Shown here: positions 8,840 to 17,364 of the stretch, piece after piece | Layout of the letters: every line of letters begins with the position of its first letter | How positions within the stretch are numbered: position 1 is the first letter of the stretch | From: JBKHJA01 sp046538375 | GTDB lineage: Bacteria; Acidobacteriota; Aminicenantia; Aminicenantales; Aminicenantaceae | DNA: 49,894 nt | Direction of reading: 5' to 3' | Assembly: GCA_046538375.1 (NCBI GenBank) | Contig: JBKHJA010000005.1 | Span: 1 to 49,894 of the forward strand | Position numbers and translations under genes: made by a program | The notes under the pieces: model-generated | What the model was told of the DNA's origin: nothing | What the model saw: the letters and a program-made list of their open reading frames with translations, nothing else | The model's database searches: none

Positions 8840-9646
8840 ATGGATTTTTTGGTGCCTATCATTACCTTGGGAGCCCTGGGGCTTCTTTTCTCCTCAGGGC
8901 TGGTCTTTGCTTACAAAAGGCTTAGAGTCCAAGAAGACCCCAGAGTAGAGCAGGTGGAAGAGATTCTTCCTCAAGCCAATTGTGGGGCCTGTGGATATTC
9001 CGGGTGCCGTGCCTTTGCCGATGCGGTGGTCCAAGGAGAACTCAGCCCGGAAAGCTGTCCTGTGGGCGGGGAACAAGTGTCGCGCCAGATCTCCCAGATA
9101 TTAGGTATCACGCCCGGTGAATACATCAAGAAAGTGGCCCGCCTTCACTGTGGGGGCACCTTTGAAGCGGCTAAGGACAGAGGAATCTATCGAGGTATCT
9201 CCACCTGTCAGGCGGCTCATCTGGTAGGAGGGAACAAACAGTGCTCTTACGGCTGCCTCCATATGGGAGACTGTGTTCGTTCTTGCCCTTTTGATGCTCT
9301 GTATATGGGCGAAGACGGCCTGCCTGTGGTCATCGAAGAAAACTGCACCGCTTGTGGAAACTGTGTTGAAGCCTGCCCCAGAAATCTTTTTGAGCTTCAT
9401 CCAGATAACCAGGATGTGATTGTTTTCTGCCGTTCTCATGACCGAGGCCCCGATTCAAGAAAGTCCTGCAAGAACTCCTGTATCGCCTGCGGAATTTGTG
9501 TCCGCGCCTGCCCGGAGGCCATTGTTCTTGACAATAACCTGGCTAAAATAACGGATTATAAAAAGATAGATCCTGAGAAAATTCCAGAAATCGAAAAATG
9601 TCCCACTGGCGCCATCGGCCGGCTGAAAAAAGACCATGAAGGATAA
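8840..9646 (+). CDS. rnfB: Rnf complex subunit RnfB (multi-cluster ferredoxin subunit)
   Basis: Membrane-anchored electron-entry subunit that takes electrons from ferredoxin. Residues 1-25 form an N-terminal membrane helix. A [4Fe-4S] domain follows with C48, C51, C56 and the Cys of SCPVGG near 73. Ferredoxin-type motifs then occur as CSYGCLHMGDCVRSCP, CTACGNCVEACP and CIACGICVRACP, giving several more clusters. At 268 aa it is in the usual range. It ends 11 bases inside the next gene. The order C-D-G-E-A-B matches the Rnf operons of many anaerobes. Confidence 0.96.
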   Translation: MDFLVPIITLGALGLLFSSGLVFAYKRLRVQEDPRVEQVEEILPQANCGACGYSGCRAFADAVVQGELSPESCPVGGEQVSRQISQILGITPGEYIKKVARLHCGGTFEAAKDRGIYRGISTCQAAHLVGGNKQCSYGCLHMGDCVRSCPFDALYMGEDGLPVVIEENCTACGNCVEACPRNLFELHPDNQDVIVFCRSHDRGPDSRKSCKNSCIACGICVRACPEAIVLDNNLAKITDYKKIDPEKIPEIEKCPTGAIGRLKKDHEG

Positions 9647-10079
9647 CGGAAAAGTTCTGAGAACAGGCGAGGGCTTTGCTGATGTGGAAGTCCAGTGTAT
9701 GGTGGAATCCTGCAAAAATTGTTCTGCCAAAAACATGTGCAGGGGTTCCCCACAGTCTACGGGTCAGCTTAAAGTCAAAAATCCTGTTCATGCTTGTGTT
9801 GGAGATGAAGTTATAATAGAAATCCCTGAGCGGGATTATAACAAAATGCTGATTTTTGTGTTCGGCATCCTGCTTACAGCCTCTCTTTTGGGAATGTCAG
9901 CCGGTTATCTTGCTTCCCTGATTATTTCTTTTTCATCCCAGAACCTGAGTATAGCAGGCCTTTTTCTGGGAATAGCCCTGGCCGGCTTAGGCTTTTTCTT
10001 CTATTTTCGCCGACAAAAAAAGGATTTTCTTTATCCGGTGATCACAGAAATCATTAAAAAAGGAGATCAGTATGGATAG
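9636..10079 (+). CDS. RseC/MucC-like membrane protein
   Basis: A 147 aa protein of the SoxR-reducing-system/RseC type. An N-terminal beta-rich half carries a Cys cluster (VQCMVESCKNCSAKNMC), then two transmembrane helices lie around residues 69-90 and 100-120, followed by a basic tail. Relatives are often encoded inside or beside rnf operons and are linked to SoxR reduction or envelope stress signalling in proteobacteria; the role here is unproven. It overlaps rnfB by 11 bases and the next gene by 8. The four cysteines could bind an Fe-S cluster or metal, which is inference. Confidence 0.8.
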   Translation: MKDNGKVLRTGEGFADVEVQCMVESCKNCSAKNMCRGSPQSTGQLKVKNPVHACVGDEVIIEIPERDYNKMLIFVFGILLTASLLGMSAGYLASLIISFSSQNLSIAGLFLGIALAGLGFFFYFRRQKKDFLYPVITEIIKKGDQYG

Positions 10080-10806
10080 ACGCCATTTCCTCAGAACTTT
10101 ATTTTTTTTCCCTGTTTTTAGCCCGCTTGTAATGAGCTTTAAATCCCGGCAGAGTGAGCGTCAGCTCTATGTTATAACATCTTATCCTCAGGATTATATC
10201 CCTTCTATACTTCAACATTTGGCTAAATATGGAATCAGATGCGCCCACAATTTCACCTTCTTAAACTCATCTCCTTGTGAGCAAGAGCTCAAAAACGCCC
10301 TTAAGCAGAAAGGATGGGAATATGTGAAAGAGTCGTCTCCATCAGATATTTCTTTTCGCTTCTTCCGCCTCCACAGAAAAGTCCATCCATCCTTCACCTT
10401 CACCCAAGGTGGGAAGATCCTGGATATAAGACACCAAAAACTGGCTTCGCTTTGGCGCCACATGAAAATGAAAGAAAACGGTTCTCCTTTTTTATTCATG
10501 GCATCCTTTTCTTCCCATAAGAACATTTCTCATCCTGGAACAAGCGTATCCGTGTACGCAGATGGCCGAAGAGTGGACTGCCTCTCTTTACAAAAGAACA
10601 CCATCAAATTATATTCTACTCCAAAAGGAGAAGTCCGGGTGAGAGTGGAAAGAGGAAGGGCCGGGATCGTTGAATCTTCCTGTGATCATAAAATATGCTG
10701 CCTGTCCCCTCCTGTCTCTTTAGCGGGAGAACGAATTATCTGTGCCCCCAATCACTTTCTTATCAAGATCAATCCATCTCCTTTTGTTGATACCTCCATT
10801 GGTTAG
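10072..10806 (+). CDS. Exported protein with Tat-like signal and C-terminal NusG domain II-like region
   Basis: The N terminus reads MDRRHFLRTLFF and is followed by a hydrophobic stretch. This resembles a twin-arginine (Tat) signal, so export is likely. The last 80 or so residues contain VYADGRRVDCLSL and SSCDHKICCLSPPV, then ICAPNHFLIKI. This resembles the stand-alone NusG-domain-II proteins often found next to rnf and apbE genes in anaerobes; their function is unknown. The middle (about 40-150) is not recognised. AAGGAG sits 6 bases before the ATG. It overlaps the RseC-like gene by 8 bases and the apbE start by 8. Confidence 0.7.
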   Translation: MDRRHFLRTLFFFPVFSPLVMSFKSRQSERQLYVITSYPQDYIPSILQHLAKYGIRCAHNFTFLNSSPCEQELKNALKQKGWEYVKESSPSDISFRFFRLHRKVHPSFTFTQGGKILDIRHQKLASLWRHMKMKENGSPFLFMASFSSHKNISHPGTSVSVYADGRRVDCLSLQKNTIKLYSTPKGEVRVRVERGRAGIVESSCDHKICCLSPPVSLAGERIICAPNHFLIKINPSPFVDTSIG

Positions 10807-11731
10807 AAGGCTCTTTATTCTTGTTTTCCTTATCCCTGTCTTACTGCTCATAAACTGTGGTCCCCGCAAAAAATGGCACAGTGGAACATTTATTTATTTC
10901 GACACCGTGTGTGAGATAAAAGTATTCTGTTTCCCCTCTGAATTTTCTCTCTGCCAACAAAAAGTTGCTGATGTTTTTTCTGAAATCGAATCTCATTTTT
11001 CTCCCGGGAGCCAGGATTACTTTTCTCCCATCGTCATAGATCTCTATCATAAAGCCCTGGAGGTCTACCATCACTCTGGTGGAAGTTTTGATATCACTGT
11101 GGGCTCTCTTTCCCGAATCTGGGGATTCATGGACAAATCTTTCCGCCTCCCTGCTCCTGAACAAATACGAGAAAAACTGGATTTGATAGGCATGGATAAG
11201 ATTCAGGAAAAAAAAGGAGCTTTAATCCTTAAGCCTGATATGGAACTCGATTGGGGCAGCATCGCCAAGGGATTTGGTGTAGACCTGGCATTTCGTTCTC
11301 TGGAATCGATACCCGTTGAAAAAGGATTCATAAATGCAGGTGGAGATCTTTACTGTTGGGGGAAAAATCCAGAAAATGACAATTGGAAAATTGGAATAAA
11401 ACATCCAAGAAAACAGGGTTATTTGGGTATTCTTTCTATTTCAGGAGCAGCCGCATCTACCTCTGGAGATTATCAAAGATTCTTTGAGAAAGATGGCGTT
11501 CGCTACCACCATATACTAAACCCCTCTACAGGATATCCTGCTCAAGGAAAACAGAGTGTTACCGTAATCGGTCCACAGACACTTATGTGTGATGCTCTGT
11601 CCACGGCTCTCTTCGTAAGTGAGGAGCCTGAAAATGTACTGAAAGAATATCCTGGCTATGGCGCTATTCTCGTAGATGATAAGGGAAAGATATCAATTCT
11701 AGGGAAAGCCTATTCTTTTCGCCCCCTATGA
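10799..11731 (+). CDS. apbE: FAD:protein FMN transferase (ApbE), probable lipoprotein
   Basis: Transfers FMN from FAD to a Thr of target proteins, here most likely RnfG and RnfD. Family motifs are GGSFDITVG, the segment DWGSIAKGFGVDLA, NAGGDLYCWG, HHILNPSTGYPA and MCDALSTALFV, in which the Asp and Thr normally bind Mg2+. The start is uncertain. The frame is open from a GTG at 10742, but a TTG at 10799 gives a compact lipoprotein signal (RR, hydrophobic core, LLLINC), so I prefer it. Asn before the Cys is unusual for a lipobox. Last gene of the Rnf operon, directly facing the end of dnaN. Confidence 0.93.
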   Translation: MVRRLFILVFLIPVLLLINCGPRKKWHSGTFIYFDTVCEIKVFCFPSEFSLCQQKVADVFSEIESHFSPGSQDYFSPIVIDLYHKALEVYHHSGGSFDITVGSLSRIWGFMDKSFRLPAPEQIREKLDLIGMDKIQEKKGALILKPDMELDWGSIAKGFGVDLAFRSLESIPVEKGFINAGGDLYCWGKNPENDNWKIGIKHPRKQGYLGILSISGAAASTSGDYQRFFEKDGVRYHHILNPSTGYPAQGKQSVTVIGPQTLMCDALSTALFVSEEPENVLKEYPGYGAILVDDKGKISILGKAYSFRPL

Positions 11732-12832
11732 TCAGATTTTCATGGGCATCAAAACATAAAGATATTTTATATCCTCTTCTCCTTCTGGGCTCATTAAAAC
11801 AGCGCTGTTGTCATCTTTTATTGCTACGCGTATTCTATCTGTTCTGATGGCTGTCAAAAAATCAAGCATATATTGTGAATTAAAACCAATTTCTATATCA
11901 TCTCCATCATAATCCACATCAATCTTATCACGTGCTTCTCCGATTTCTGGATTTGAAGAAAAAAGACTCATCCTGTTTTTTTCAATATTGAATTTGATTC
12001 CCTTTGACCTTTCTGTAGATAGCAAAGAGACTCTTCTTATGGCGTTTGTGATCTCTTCTCTGGAAAGAGTCATGATATTGTTGTTATCCCTGGGTATTAC
12101 TGCTTCATAATTAGGAAATTTCCCTTCAATGATCCGGGAAATCAATGTCCTGTTTTTGACCCTGAAGAAAAGATTGTTTTCATCAAGATCGAAATCCATG
12201 TTTTCATCTTCAAACTTTCTCAACTCTCCCAAAGTTTTTTTGGATATAATGCCTTTAATCTCACTTTCCAATTTTAAATTCTCTAAACCACTGGATGTGT
12301 AAGCCAGGCGGTGTCCATCAGTGCTGACCATATCCATAGAGTTCTGTTTAAGTATCATCAGTGCTCCGTTCAGATAATATCTCTGCTCTTGGGCTATAGC
12401 ATAGTAAACTCTATCGATCATTTCTTTTATGGTATCCATAGGAAGGGTTATGTTTTTTTCAAATTTAGCCTCAGGAACCTGCGGAAAATCGTCTTTAGGC
12501 AGACAGAGGACTTTGAATTCACTGTCGCCGGATTTGATCTGCATGGTCAAATCGTCAGCTTCTTCAAATTCTATTTTTTGGTCTTCCTTCAGGGATTTCA
12601 CTATCTCAAAAAGTTTTTTTCCTGATACTGTTATGGAGCCACTTTCCTGTATATCTGCTTGAAAATGAGTTTTTAGTCCCACTTCTAAATCTGTTCCTGT
12701 CAGGTTGACTTCTCTCTCAGAAACCTTCATCAAGATGTTGGCAAGAATAGGCATGGTGTTTCTTCTCTCTAAAATTCCTTGGATAAGCTGCAGTTCTCCC
12801 AGGATATTACTTTTATCAATAGAAAATTTCAT
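11732..12832 (-). CDS. dnaN: DNA polymerase III beta subunit (sliding clamp)
   Basis: Ring-shaped clamp that tethers DNA polymerase III to its template. At 366 aa it is the standard length, made of three similar domains. The N terminus MKFSIDKSNILGELQLIQGI and the C terminus ending YVLMPMKI are typical, as are TDLEVGLKT near residue 60 and STDGHRLAY near 190. A ribosome-binding site GAGGAAGG lies close to the ATG. The stop is immediately next to the apbE stop on the other strand with no visible terminator between. It lies downstream of dnaA across a 124-base AT-rich spacer. Confidence 0.98.
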   Translation of the reverse strand: MKFSIDKSNILGELQLIQGILERRNTMPILANILMKVSEREVNLTGTDLEVGLKTHFQADIQESGSITVSGKKLFEIVKSLKEDQKIEFEEADDLTMQIKSGDSEFKVLCLPKDDFPQVPEAKFEKNITLPMDTIKEMIDRVYYAIAQEQRYYLNGALMILKQNSMDMVSTDGHRLAYTSSGLENLKLESEIKGIISKKTLGELRKFEDENMDFDLDENNLFFRVKNRTLISRIIEGKFPNYEAVIPRDNNNIMTLSREEITNAIRRVSLLSTERSKGIKFNIEKNRMSLFSSNPEIGEARDKIDVDYDGDDIEIGFNSQYMLDFLTAIRTDRIRVAIKDDNSAVLMSPEGEEDIKYLYVLMPMKI

Positions 12833-12956
12833 CGTTCACCTTCCTCAGTTTTATCGATGTTATATTAGTATATCTTAAAAAGAAAAATAAATGTAAAATA
12901 TAATAATAATAATATGCCTATTATAAGTTAAAAATTTATGTATAATACTGATTTTC
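12833..12956 (-). other. AT-rich dnaA-dnaN spacer, possible replication origin region
   Basis: The 124 bases between dnaA's stop and dnaN's start are strikingly AT-rich. They include repeated TAA/ATT triplets around 12900-12915 and several TATAAT-like boxes on the - strand that could serve dnaN. The + strand appears C-richer than G on the dnaN side and G-richer than C on the dnaA side, which fits an origin here. I saw no perfect DnaA box in the spacer itself; the nearest match to TTATNCACA, in the segment read TTATACATA on the - strand, has one mismatch. Origin assignment is inference. Confidence 0.4.
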
Positions 12957-14288
12957 TTAGTAAATAGAGTTTATCAGGTTGTTTATTTCTCTGTTGAATT
13001 CTGGATTATCTCTTAGTAGTTTTTTGATTTTTTTTATACTATGGATAACCGTGGTGTGGTGTTTTCCACCAAATTTTCTACCTATTTCTGGAAGAGAAGA
13101 TGGAGTCAATTCTTTAGAGAGGTACATGGCAATTTGACGGGGAAAAGCTATTTTGGGAGAGTTGTTTTTTGACTTAAGCTGAGAGAGTTTTATCTTGAAT
13201 TTATGGCAGATCATTTTCTGGATTTTTTCCACAGTGACCACAGATGTTGCTGAATCCAGAAGATCTTTTAGAGCTTCTTTAGTGAGATCCAAATCGATTT
13301 TTTCTCCTTTCAAAGAAGCAAAGGCAATGACTCGCCGGAGATATCCTTCCAGTTCTCTTATATTGGCCTGGACTTTATCAGCGATATAAAGAGCAACAGA
13401 CTCGGGTAAGACCACTGCTTCCAGTTCAGATTTTTTATTGAGAATAGCGATTCTGGTCTCAATATCAGGGGGTTTCAAATCAGCGATCAATCCCCATTCG
13501 AAGCGAGAACTGAATCTTTCTTCCAGATGAGGAATTTCTTTGGGGGGACAATCACTAGAGATGACGATCTGCTTTTGGTTGTCATAGAGGTGATTGAAGG
13601 TATGGAAAAATTCTTCTTTGGTTCTTTCTCTTCCCGAGAGATAATGGATGTCATCCATGAGCAGGACATCAACACTTCTGTATTTATGGCGAAAATCTAG
13701 TATTTTTCCGTACTGAAGATGGTTGATGAGGTCATTCATGAATTTTTCAGTGGTGATGTAAAGGATTTTTAACCGGCGATGATTTTTAAGAGTAAAATGG
13801 CCGATAGCATTCATCAGATGAGTCTTACCCAGGCCTGCTCCGCCGTAAATATAAAGAGGATTGTAGGAATGAGCAGGATTTTTAGCCACAGCTACAGATG
13901 CTGCATGGGCGAATTGATTGCAGGAGCCAACCACAAAATTTTCAAAGTTGTAGTTAGGATTAAGGTTGGGATTGAGAAGAGCCCCATTTTGTTTTCGTCG
14001 GTCTTGAGGCACACGTCGCATATAAGGGGAAGGTTTTTCATCATGAATGTATTTGATTTCAAAGATTTTTCCGAAAAGCTGTTGTGAAAATTTATTTATC
14101 AGACTGGTGTAATGGAAAGAGAGCCAATCCTTGAAATAAGAATTGGGAACTTTCACATACAAAGAGTCTGTCTCTTGACCGATATAAGAGGTGGGTTCGA
14201 ACCATGTTTCATAGCTGTTTTTATCGATATTTTTTTGAATAGATTGAATGATTTGAAACCAAGGGTTAAGCTTATGTTTGGGTTCCAT
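12957..14288 (-). CDS. dnaA: Chromosomal replication initiator DnaA
   Basis: AAA+ ATPase that binds DnaA boxes and opens the origin. Domain I begins NPWFQIIQSIQKN and contains the usual ETWFEP. The ATPase has Walker A GGAGLGKTHLMNAIGH and Walker B LLMDDIHYL. The C-terminal helix-turn-helix carries the signature PRQIAMYLSKELT through GGKHHTTVIHS. The start is set at ATG 14288, giving 443 aa. The frame stays open up to a TTG at 14402, but that codon coincides with a likely -35 element, and the extra residues would include the DnaA-box palindrome. A GTG at 14309 is another possibility. No strong ribosome-binding site is visible for any choice. Confidence 0.97.
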   Translation of the reverse strand: MEPKHKLNPWFQIIQSIQKNIDKNSYETWFEPTSYIGQETDSLYVKVPNSYFKDWLSFHYTSLINKFSQQLFGKIFEIKYIHDEKPSPYMRRVPQDRRKQNGALLNPNLNPNYNFENFVVGSCNQFAHAASVAVAKNPAHSYNPLYIYGGAGLGKTHLMNAIGHFTLKNHRRLKILYITTEKFMNDLINHLQYGKILDFRHKYRSVDVLLMDDIHYLSGRERTKEEFFHTFNHLYDNQKQIVISSDCPPKEIPHLEERFSSRFEWGLIADLKPPDIETRIAILNKKSELEAVVLPESVALYIADKVQANIRELEGYLRRVIAFASLKGEKIDLDLTKEALKDLLDSATSVVTVEKIQKMICHKFKIKLSQLKSKNNSPKIAFPRQIAMYLSKELTPSSLPEIGRKFGGKHHTTVIHSIKKIKKLLRDNPEFNREINNLINSIY

Positions 14289-14310
14289 TTGAACGCTTAA
14301 GATTTCCACA

Positions 14311-14336
14311 GGTTTTTCCACAGCTGTGGAAAAACC
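14311..14336. promoter_or_regulatory. 26-base perfect palindrome containing two inverted DnaA boxes
   Basis: Each 13-base arm reads GGTTTTTCCACAG. It contains TTTTCCACA at 14314-14322 on the + strand and the same on the - strand at 14325-14333, both matching TTWTNCACA. A third near-match, ATTTCCACA, is at 14302-14310. The site lies between a likely dnaA promoter and the dnaA ATG, so it may mediate DnaA autoregulation or be part of the origin. Confidence 0.6.
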
Positions 14337-14373
14337 TTCTTTTTTGCTGATTATCGGATGAGAAGGCTGAGTT

Positions 14374-14402
14374 ATAATAACACGCTTGTTGTGGGATTTC
14401 AA
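14374..14402 (-). promoter_or_regulatory. Likely dnaA promoter
   Basis: Read on the - strand, TTGAAA (14397-14402) and TATTAT (14374-14379) are 17 bases apart. The transcript would start near 14367, upstream of the DnaA-box palindrome. The TTG that could be taken as a dnaA start is part of this -35 element. Confidence 0.5.
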
Positions 14403-14421
14403 GCTGGTTGTGAAGAAAATA

Positions 14422-17352
14422 TTAAAAGTCGAAACCTATCCAGAATTTTGTCTCAAATTTTCCCACCACATTGATGTCATATGGCCTGGAAAAATCAGGA
14501 ATTTCCAGCCTCTTGACAAATTCAAGATGGATGGGAAGGCCAAGAAGGAAGAATTCAAAACCATAACCGTAAGAACCGATAGCTTCTGAGATGGCCAAAG
14601 GATTATTCAGATTTCCTGTGAATCTGTAGAATTGGGCAGGCTGTCCCTTGATTTTAGCTCGGGCCACGTCAAAGAAAAGAGTGCCTCGCACAGGCCCTAG
14701 CTGTCCGATGAGTGTAGAGGCAGAATCGATAACAGGAAACCTGAACTCGATGTTGGCGTACCATCCTTCGTGGGCAATGATGTTGAAATAATCGGCTGAA
14801 CGGACCTGGTTATTCCCGCCAAAATAGAAGACATACGGATTTTCGCCCCGGCTGGCAAATCCTTCCCATCGCAGAGCAAAAAGAAAATCAGACCCAAGCG
14901 GAAGGTACTTCCTTAAATCCGCCTCCACGGTGGTGTTGCTGAAGAAGCTGCTGGAGACAGGGAGAGATTGAGAAAAAGACAATCTGAAAGTTTCTCCTGC
15001 TGTGGGTCCGTAATATTTAAACCGGGTGGTTTCTCCGATGAGAGACAGTGCTGCCGAGAGGAGGTTGCCGTTCCAGAAATACTTGTATCTGCTGGAGAAA
15101 AAATTAAGAAAGTCTTCCTCGTAGTGAAAAAAGCCAAAGGAAGCCTCCAAACGGTAATATCTATTGAACGGATAATAGGAGCTGAGGTTTATTCCTGAGA
15201 TTTTGCGAGTGGCGATAGCATCGCTGTAGTTATACCAGTAGTAATAAGAAGGGTCGAGATAAGCATATTGAGGATAATAAAATTGGGTGTACTGGAAAGC
15301 ACTGGCCATGTATTGGAATCTTCTTTTCTGGTTGAGATACGCGAAGTAGTAGGAGCGGAAGCTTCTCACTTGATAAGCCATAAGATAGAAGGTATAGTCT
15401 GCCAGCAGGTCTGTAAACACCAAAGCAGAGCCTCCGTAGATGGAGCCATCTGTAGAAATGACGGTGTCCACGGGAGGCCTGGAGGCAAGATACAACTGTC
15501 CGATTCCCTTGTAAGGTTTAATTTTGTCCTTGTTGATGTCTAAGGTGATGATGGGTTCAAATCTTTCGAATTTTTCATCTGGCTTTCTCTCAGTAAAATC
15601 GACTTTCTTCTCTACTTCCCCTTCAAGTTCGCTTTTAAAAATCTGAAAAGCACCTTTGTTGAAGGAGGAAAAAATGACCACACCGGGCTGGTTAGGTATA
15701 GGCATGGGAAAAAAATTCCCGGTCCTGACATCGGTATAGCGCTTGAGCTCCCCGGTTTCTAGATTTAGAGAATAAATATTGAAGGCATCTCTCATGTCAG
15801 AGGAGAAAAAGATTTCTTTTCCATCTGCAGAAAAGTGAGGAGTGATGCTGTTTCCTTTACCGAATGTGAGCTGGGTCTTTTTTTGAAGATTGTTTACAGG
15901 GGAGAAGAAAATTTTATCATAGGTGTCAACACGGATGGTATAAACCACGTATTCGCCGTCTGGGGAAACAGCAGGGGCCTTTTCGAAAAGATTATCTTGG
16001 GTGAGGTTCAAGGTCTTTTTAGTGGAGAGATTTATCTTGAAGATATCATGAATTCCTTGGTGAAAGGCGGTAAACAGAATTTCCTCTCCATCAGGAAAAA
16101 AGCAGGGGGAGGAAGGTTGATCATAAGGAATCTTGATCTTTTTTAGGGTCTTGCCGGTTAAGGCGCTTATCATAAATAGAGAGTGCTTTTGTCCAGCACG
16201 AGCGAAAAAGGCTATTCTGTCTCCATCGGGGGACCAGACGAGGTCTTTTCCTTTTGAGGGATCGATTTCGTATTTGATATGCTCATATTGAAGAGTGTAG
16301 CCTTTGGTTATATTTTTGATCACAGAACCGTCCTGGGTAGAGATGAGGATGATATCCAGGTCCCCCTCTTTGATATTTGCGGTTAAGGCGGCCACTATAT
16401 CGCCAGAGGGAGAGAGGGAATGGGAAAAAGAGAAGTAGTAGTGATTGAAAGGAAATTCTGGCCCGATGGGAAGGCTGTAATTTTCTGGATTTTCTCTTAC
16501 CAGGAAATCCTTGAATCGATCCCGCAGGTATTTCTTGAACTGGTGGCTGAACTGTTTGGGCTTTTGGTCAAAGGCCCGCTGGATGGGATCCTTCTTTCCG
16601 ATGAGAGGCGAGTCTTTCATGGACTGCCAGAACTCTCTGATGCCATTTTGGCCGTACTTGGACTCAATAAAATCATAAATGGCATGACCAAAATCGTATT
16701 CAGCTGGTCTGGGCAAGGGGTAACGAGACTGAAGGTGACCGGATTCTGAGAGCTCTGGAATACGATCGTTCAGCACCGCATCTCTTACGATCAACGAAGA
16801 CCAGGATGACCATGTCTGGGTGTTGTACTCGGCAAATCCCTCCATGACCCATCCGGGAGGCTGGTTGACAGAATAGAGGACTCCACCAGGGGATCCCCAG
16901 AGAAGATCGTACTCGAAAATATGGGTCAATTCGTGCTCTATAAGATTCTGAATTTCATCGGCGGCCATATCTCCATGAATGGCTACCCGATACAAAACGG
17001 GTTCAGCCACCCCCAGGATTCCTTCTGTAGCTGGAAAGAGATTGGTCTGCTCGAAATCAGTTGATGTTTTGTAATAAATCAAAGGGACTGATGCTGAGAG
17101 TTGATGCTTGATCTGATGGCTTATTCTGTGGTAGGCGCTCTCAGCCATTTCAGCAACTTTTTTTAACATTTGAATATCTTCCATGTAATAGTAGACGTCA
17201 AAATGGTCAGTCTGATAATGATTCCATTGAAAATTTTCATAAAGGACCTTGTTTTTTCCGTAATAAGGAAAATAGATGAACTGGCCAAAGCTGAGTTTGA
17301 CCAAGAAAATAACAGTAAGAAAATAGAGAATATATCGTAAATGATTTTTCAT
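14422..17352 (-). CDS. Outer-membrane protein: gluzincin-like metalloprotease domain, PD40/TolB-type propeller and C-terminal beta-barrel
   Basis: A 976 aa secreted protein with a clear signal peptide (residues 1 to about 23, ending FGQ). Residues 40-270 look like a zinc peptidase: H140-E141-L-T-H144 with a downstream E171 in VMEGFAEY as the third ligand, the gluzincin pattern. Residues about 290-600 carry at least four propeller repeats with SPDGDRIAFFA, FPDGEEILFTA, SPDGEYVVYT and SADGKEIFFSS. The last 350 residues alternate aromatic and polar residues and end in GFDF, typical of an outer-membrane barrel. The start at ATG 17352 has AGAGGTG just upstream; a GTG at 17358 is less likely. Last gene of a three-gene run with two lipoproteins. 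Its substrate is unknown. Confidence 0.8.
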   Translation of the reverse strand: MKNHLRYILYFLTVIFLVKLSFGQFIYFPYYGKNKVLYENFQWNHYQTDHFDVYYYMEDIQMLKKVAEMAESAYHRISHQIKHQLSASVPLIYYKTSTDFEQTNLFPATEGILGVAEPVLYRVAIHGDMAADEIQNLIEHELTHIFEYDLLWGSPGGVLYSVNQPPGWVMEGFAEYNTQTWSSWSSLIVRDAVLNDRIPELSESGHLQSRYPLPRPAEYDFGHAIYDFIESKYGQNGIREFWQSMKDSPLIGKKDPIQRAFDQKPKQFSHQFKKYLRDRFKDFLVRENPENYSLPIGPEFPFNHYYFSFSHSLSPSGDIVAALTANIKEGDLDIILISTQDGSVIKNITKGYTLQYEHIKYEIDPSKGKDLVWSPDGDRIAFFARAGQKHSLFMISALTGKTLKKIKIPYDQPSSPCFFPDGEEILFTAFHQGIHDIFKINLSTKKTLNLTQDNLFEKAPAVSPDGEYVVYTIRVDTYDKIFFSPVNNLQKKTQLTFGKGNSITPHFSADGKEIFFSSDMRDAFNIYSLNLETGELKRYTDVRTGNFFPMPIPNQPGVVIFSSFNKGAFQIFKSELEGEVEKKVDFTERKPDEKFERFEPIITLDINKDKIKPYKGIGQLYLASRPPVDTVISTDGSIYGGSALVFTDLLADYTFYLMAYQVRSFRSYYFAYLNQKRRFQYMASAFQYTQFYYPQYAYLDPSYYYWYNYSDAIATRKISGINLSSYYPFNRYYRLEASFGFFHYEEDFLNFFSSRYKYFWNGNLLSAALSLIGETTRFKYYGPTAGETFRLSFSQSLPVSSSFFSNTTVEADLRKYLPLGSDFLFALRWEGFASRGENPYVFYFGGNNQVRSADYFNIIAHEGWYANIEFRFPVIDSASTLIGQLGPVRGTLFFDVARAKIKGQPAQFYRFTGNLNNPLAISEAIGSYGYGFEFFLLGLPIHLEFVKRLEIPDFSRPYDINVVGKFETKFWIGFDF

Positions 17353-17364
17353 GTTCACACCTCT

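Noticed and set aside
14289..14402. Longer DnaA starting at TTG 14402
   Set aside because: The extra codons contain the DnaA-box palindrome and a promoter -35 element, and the conserved domain I begins well after the later ATG.
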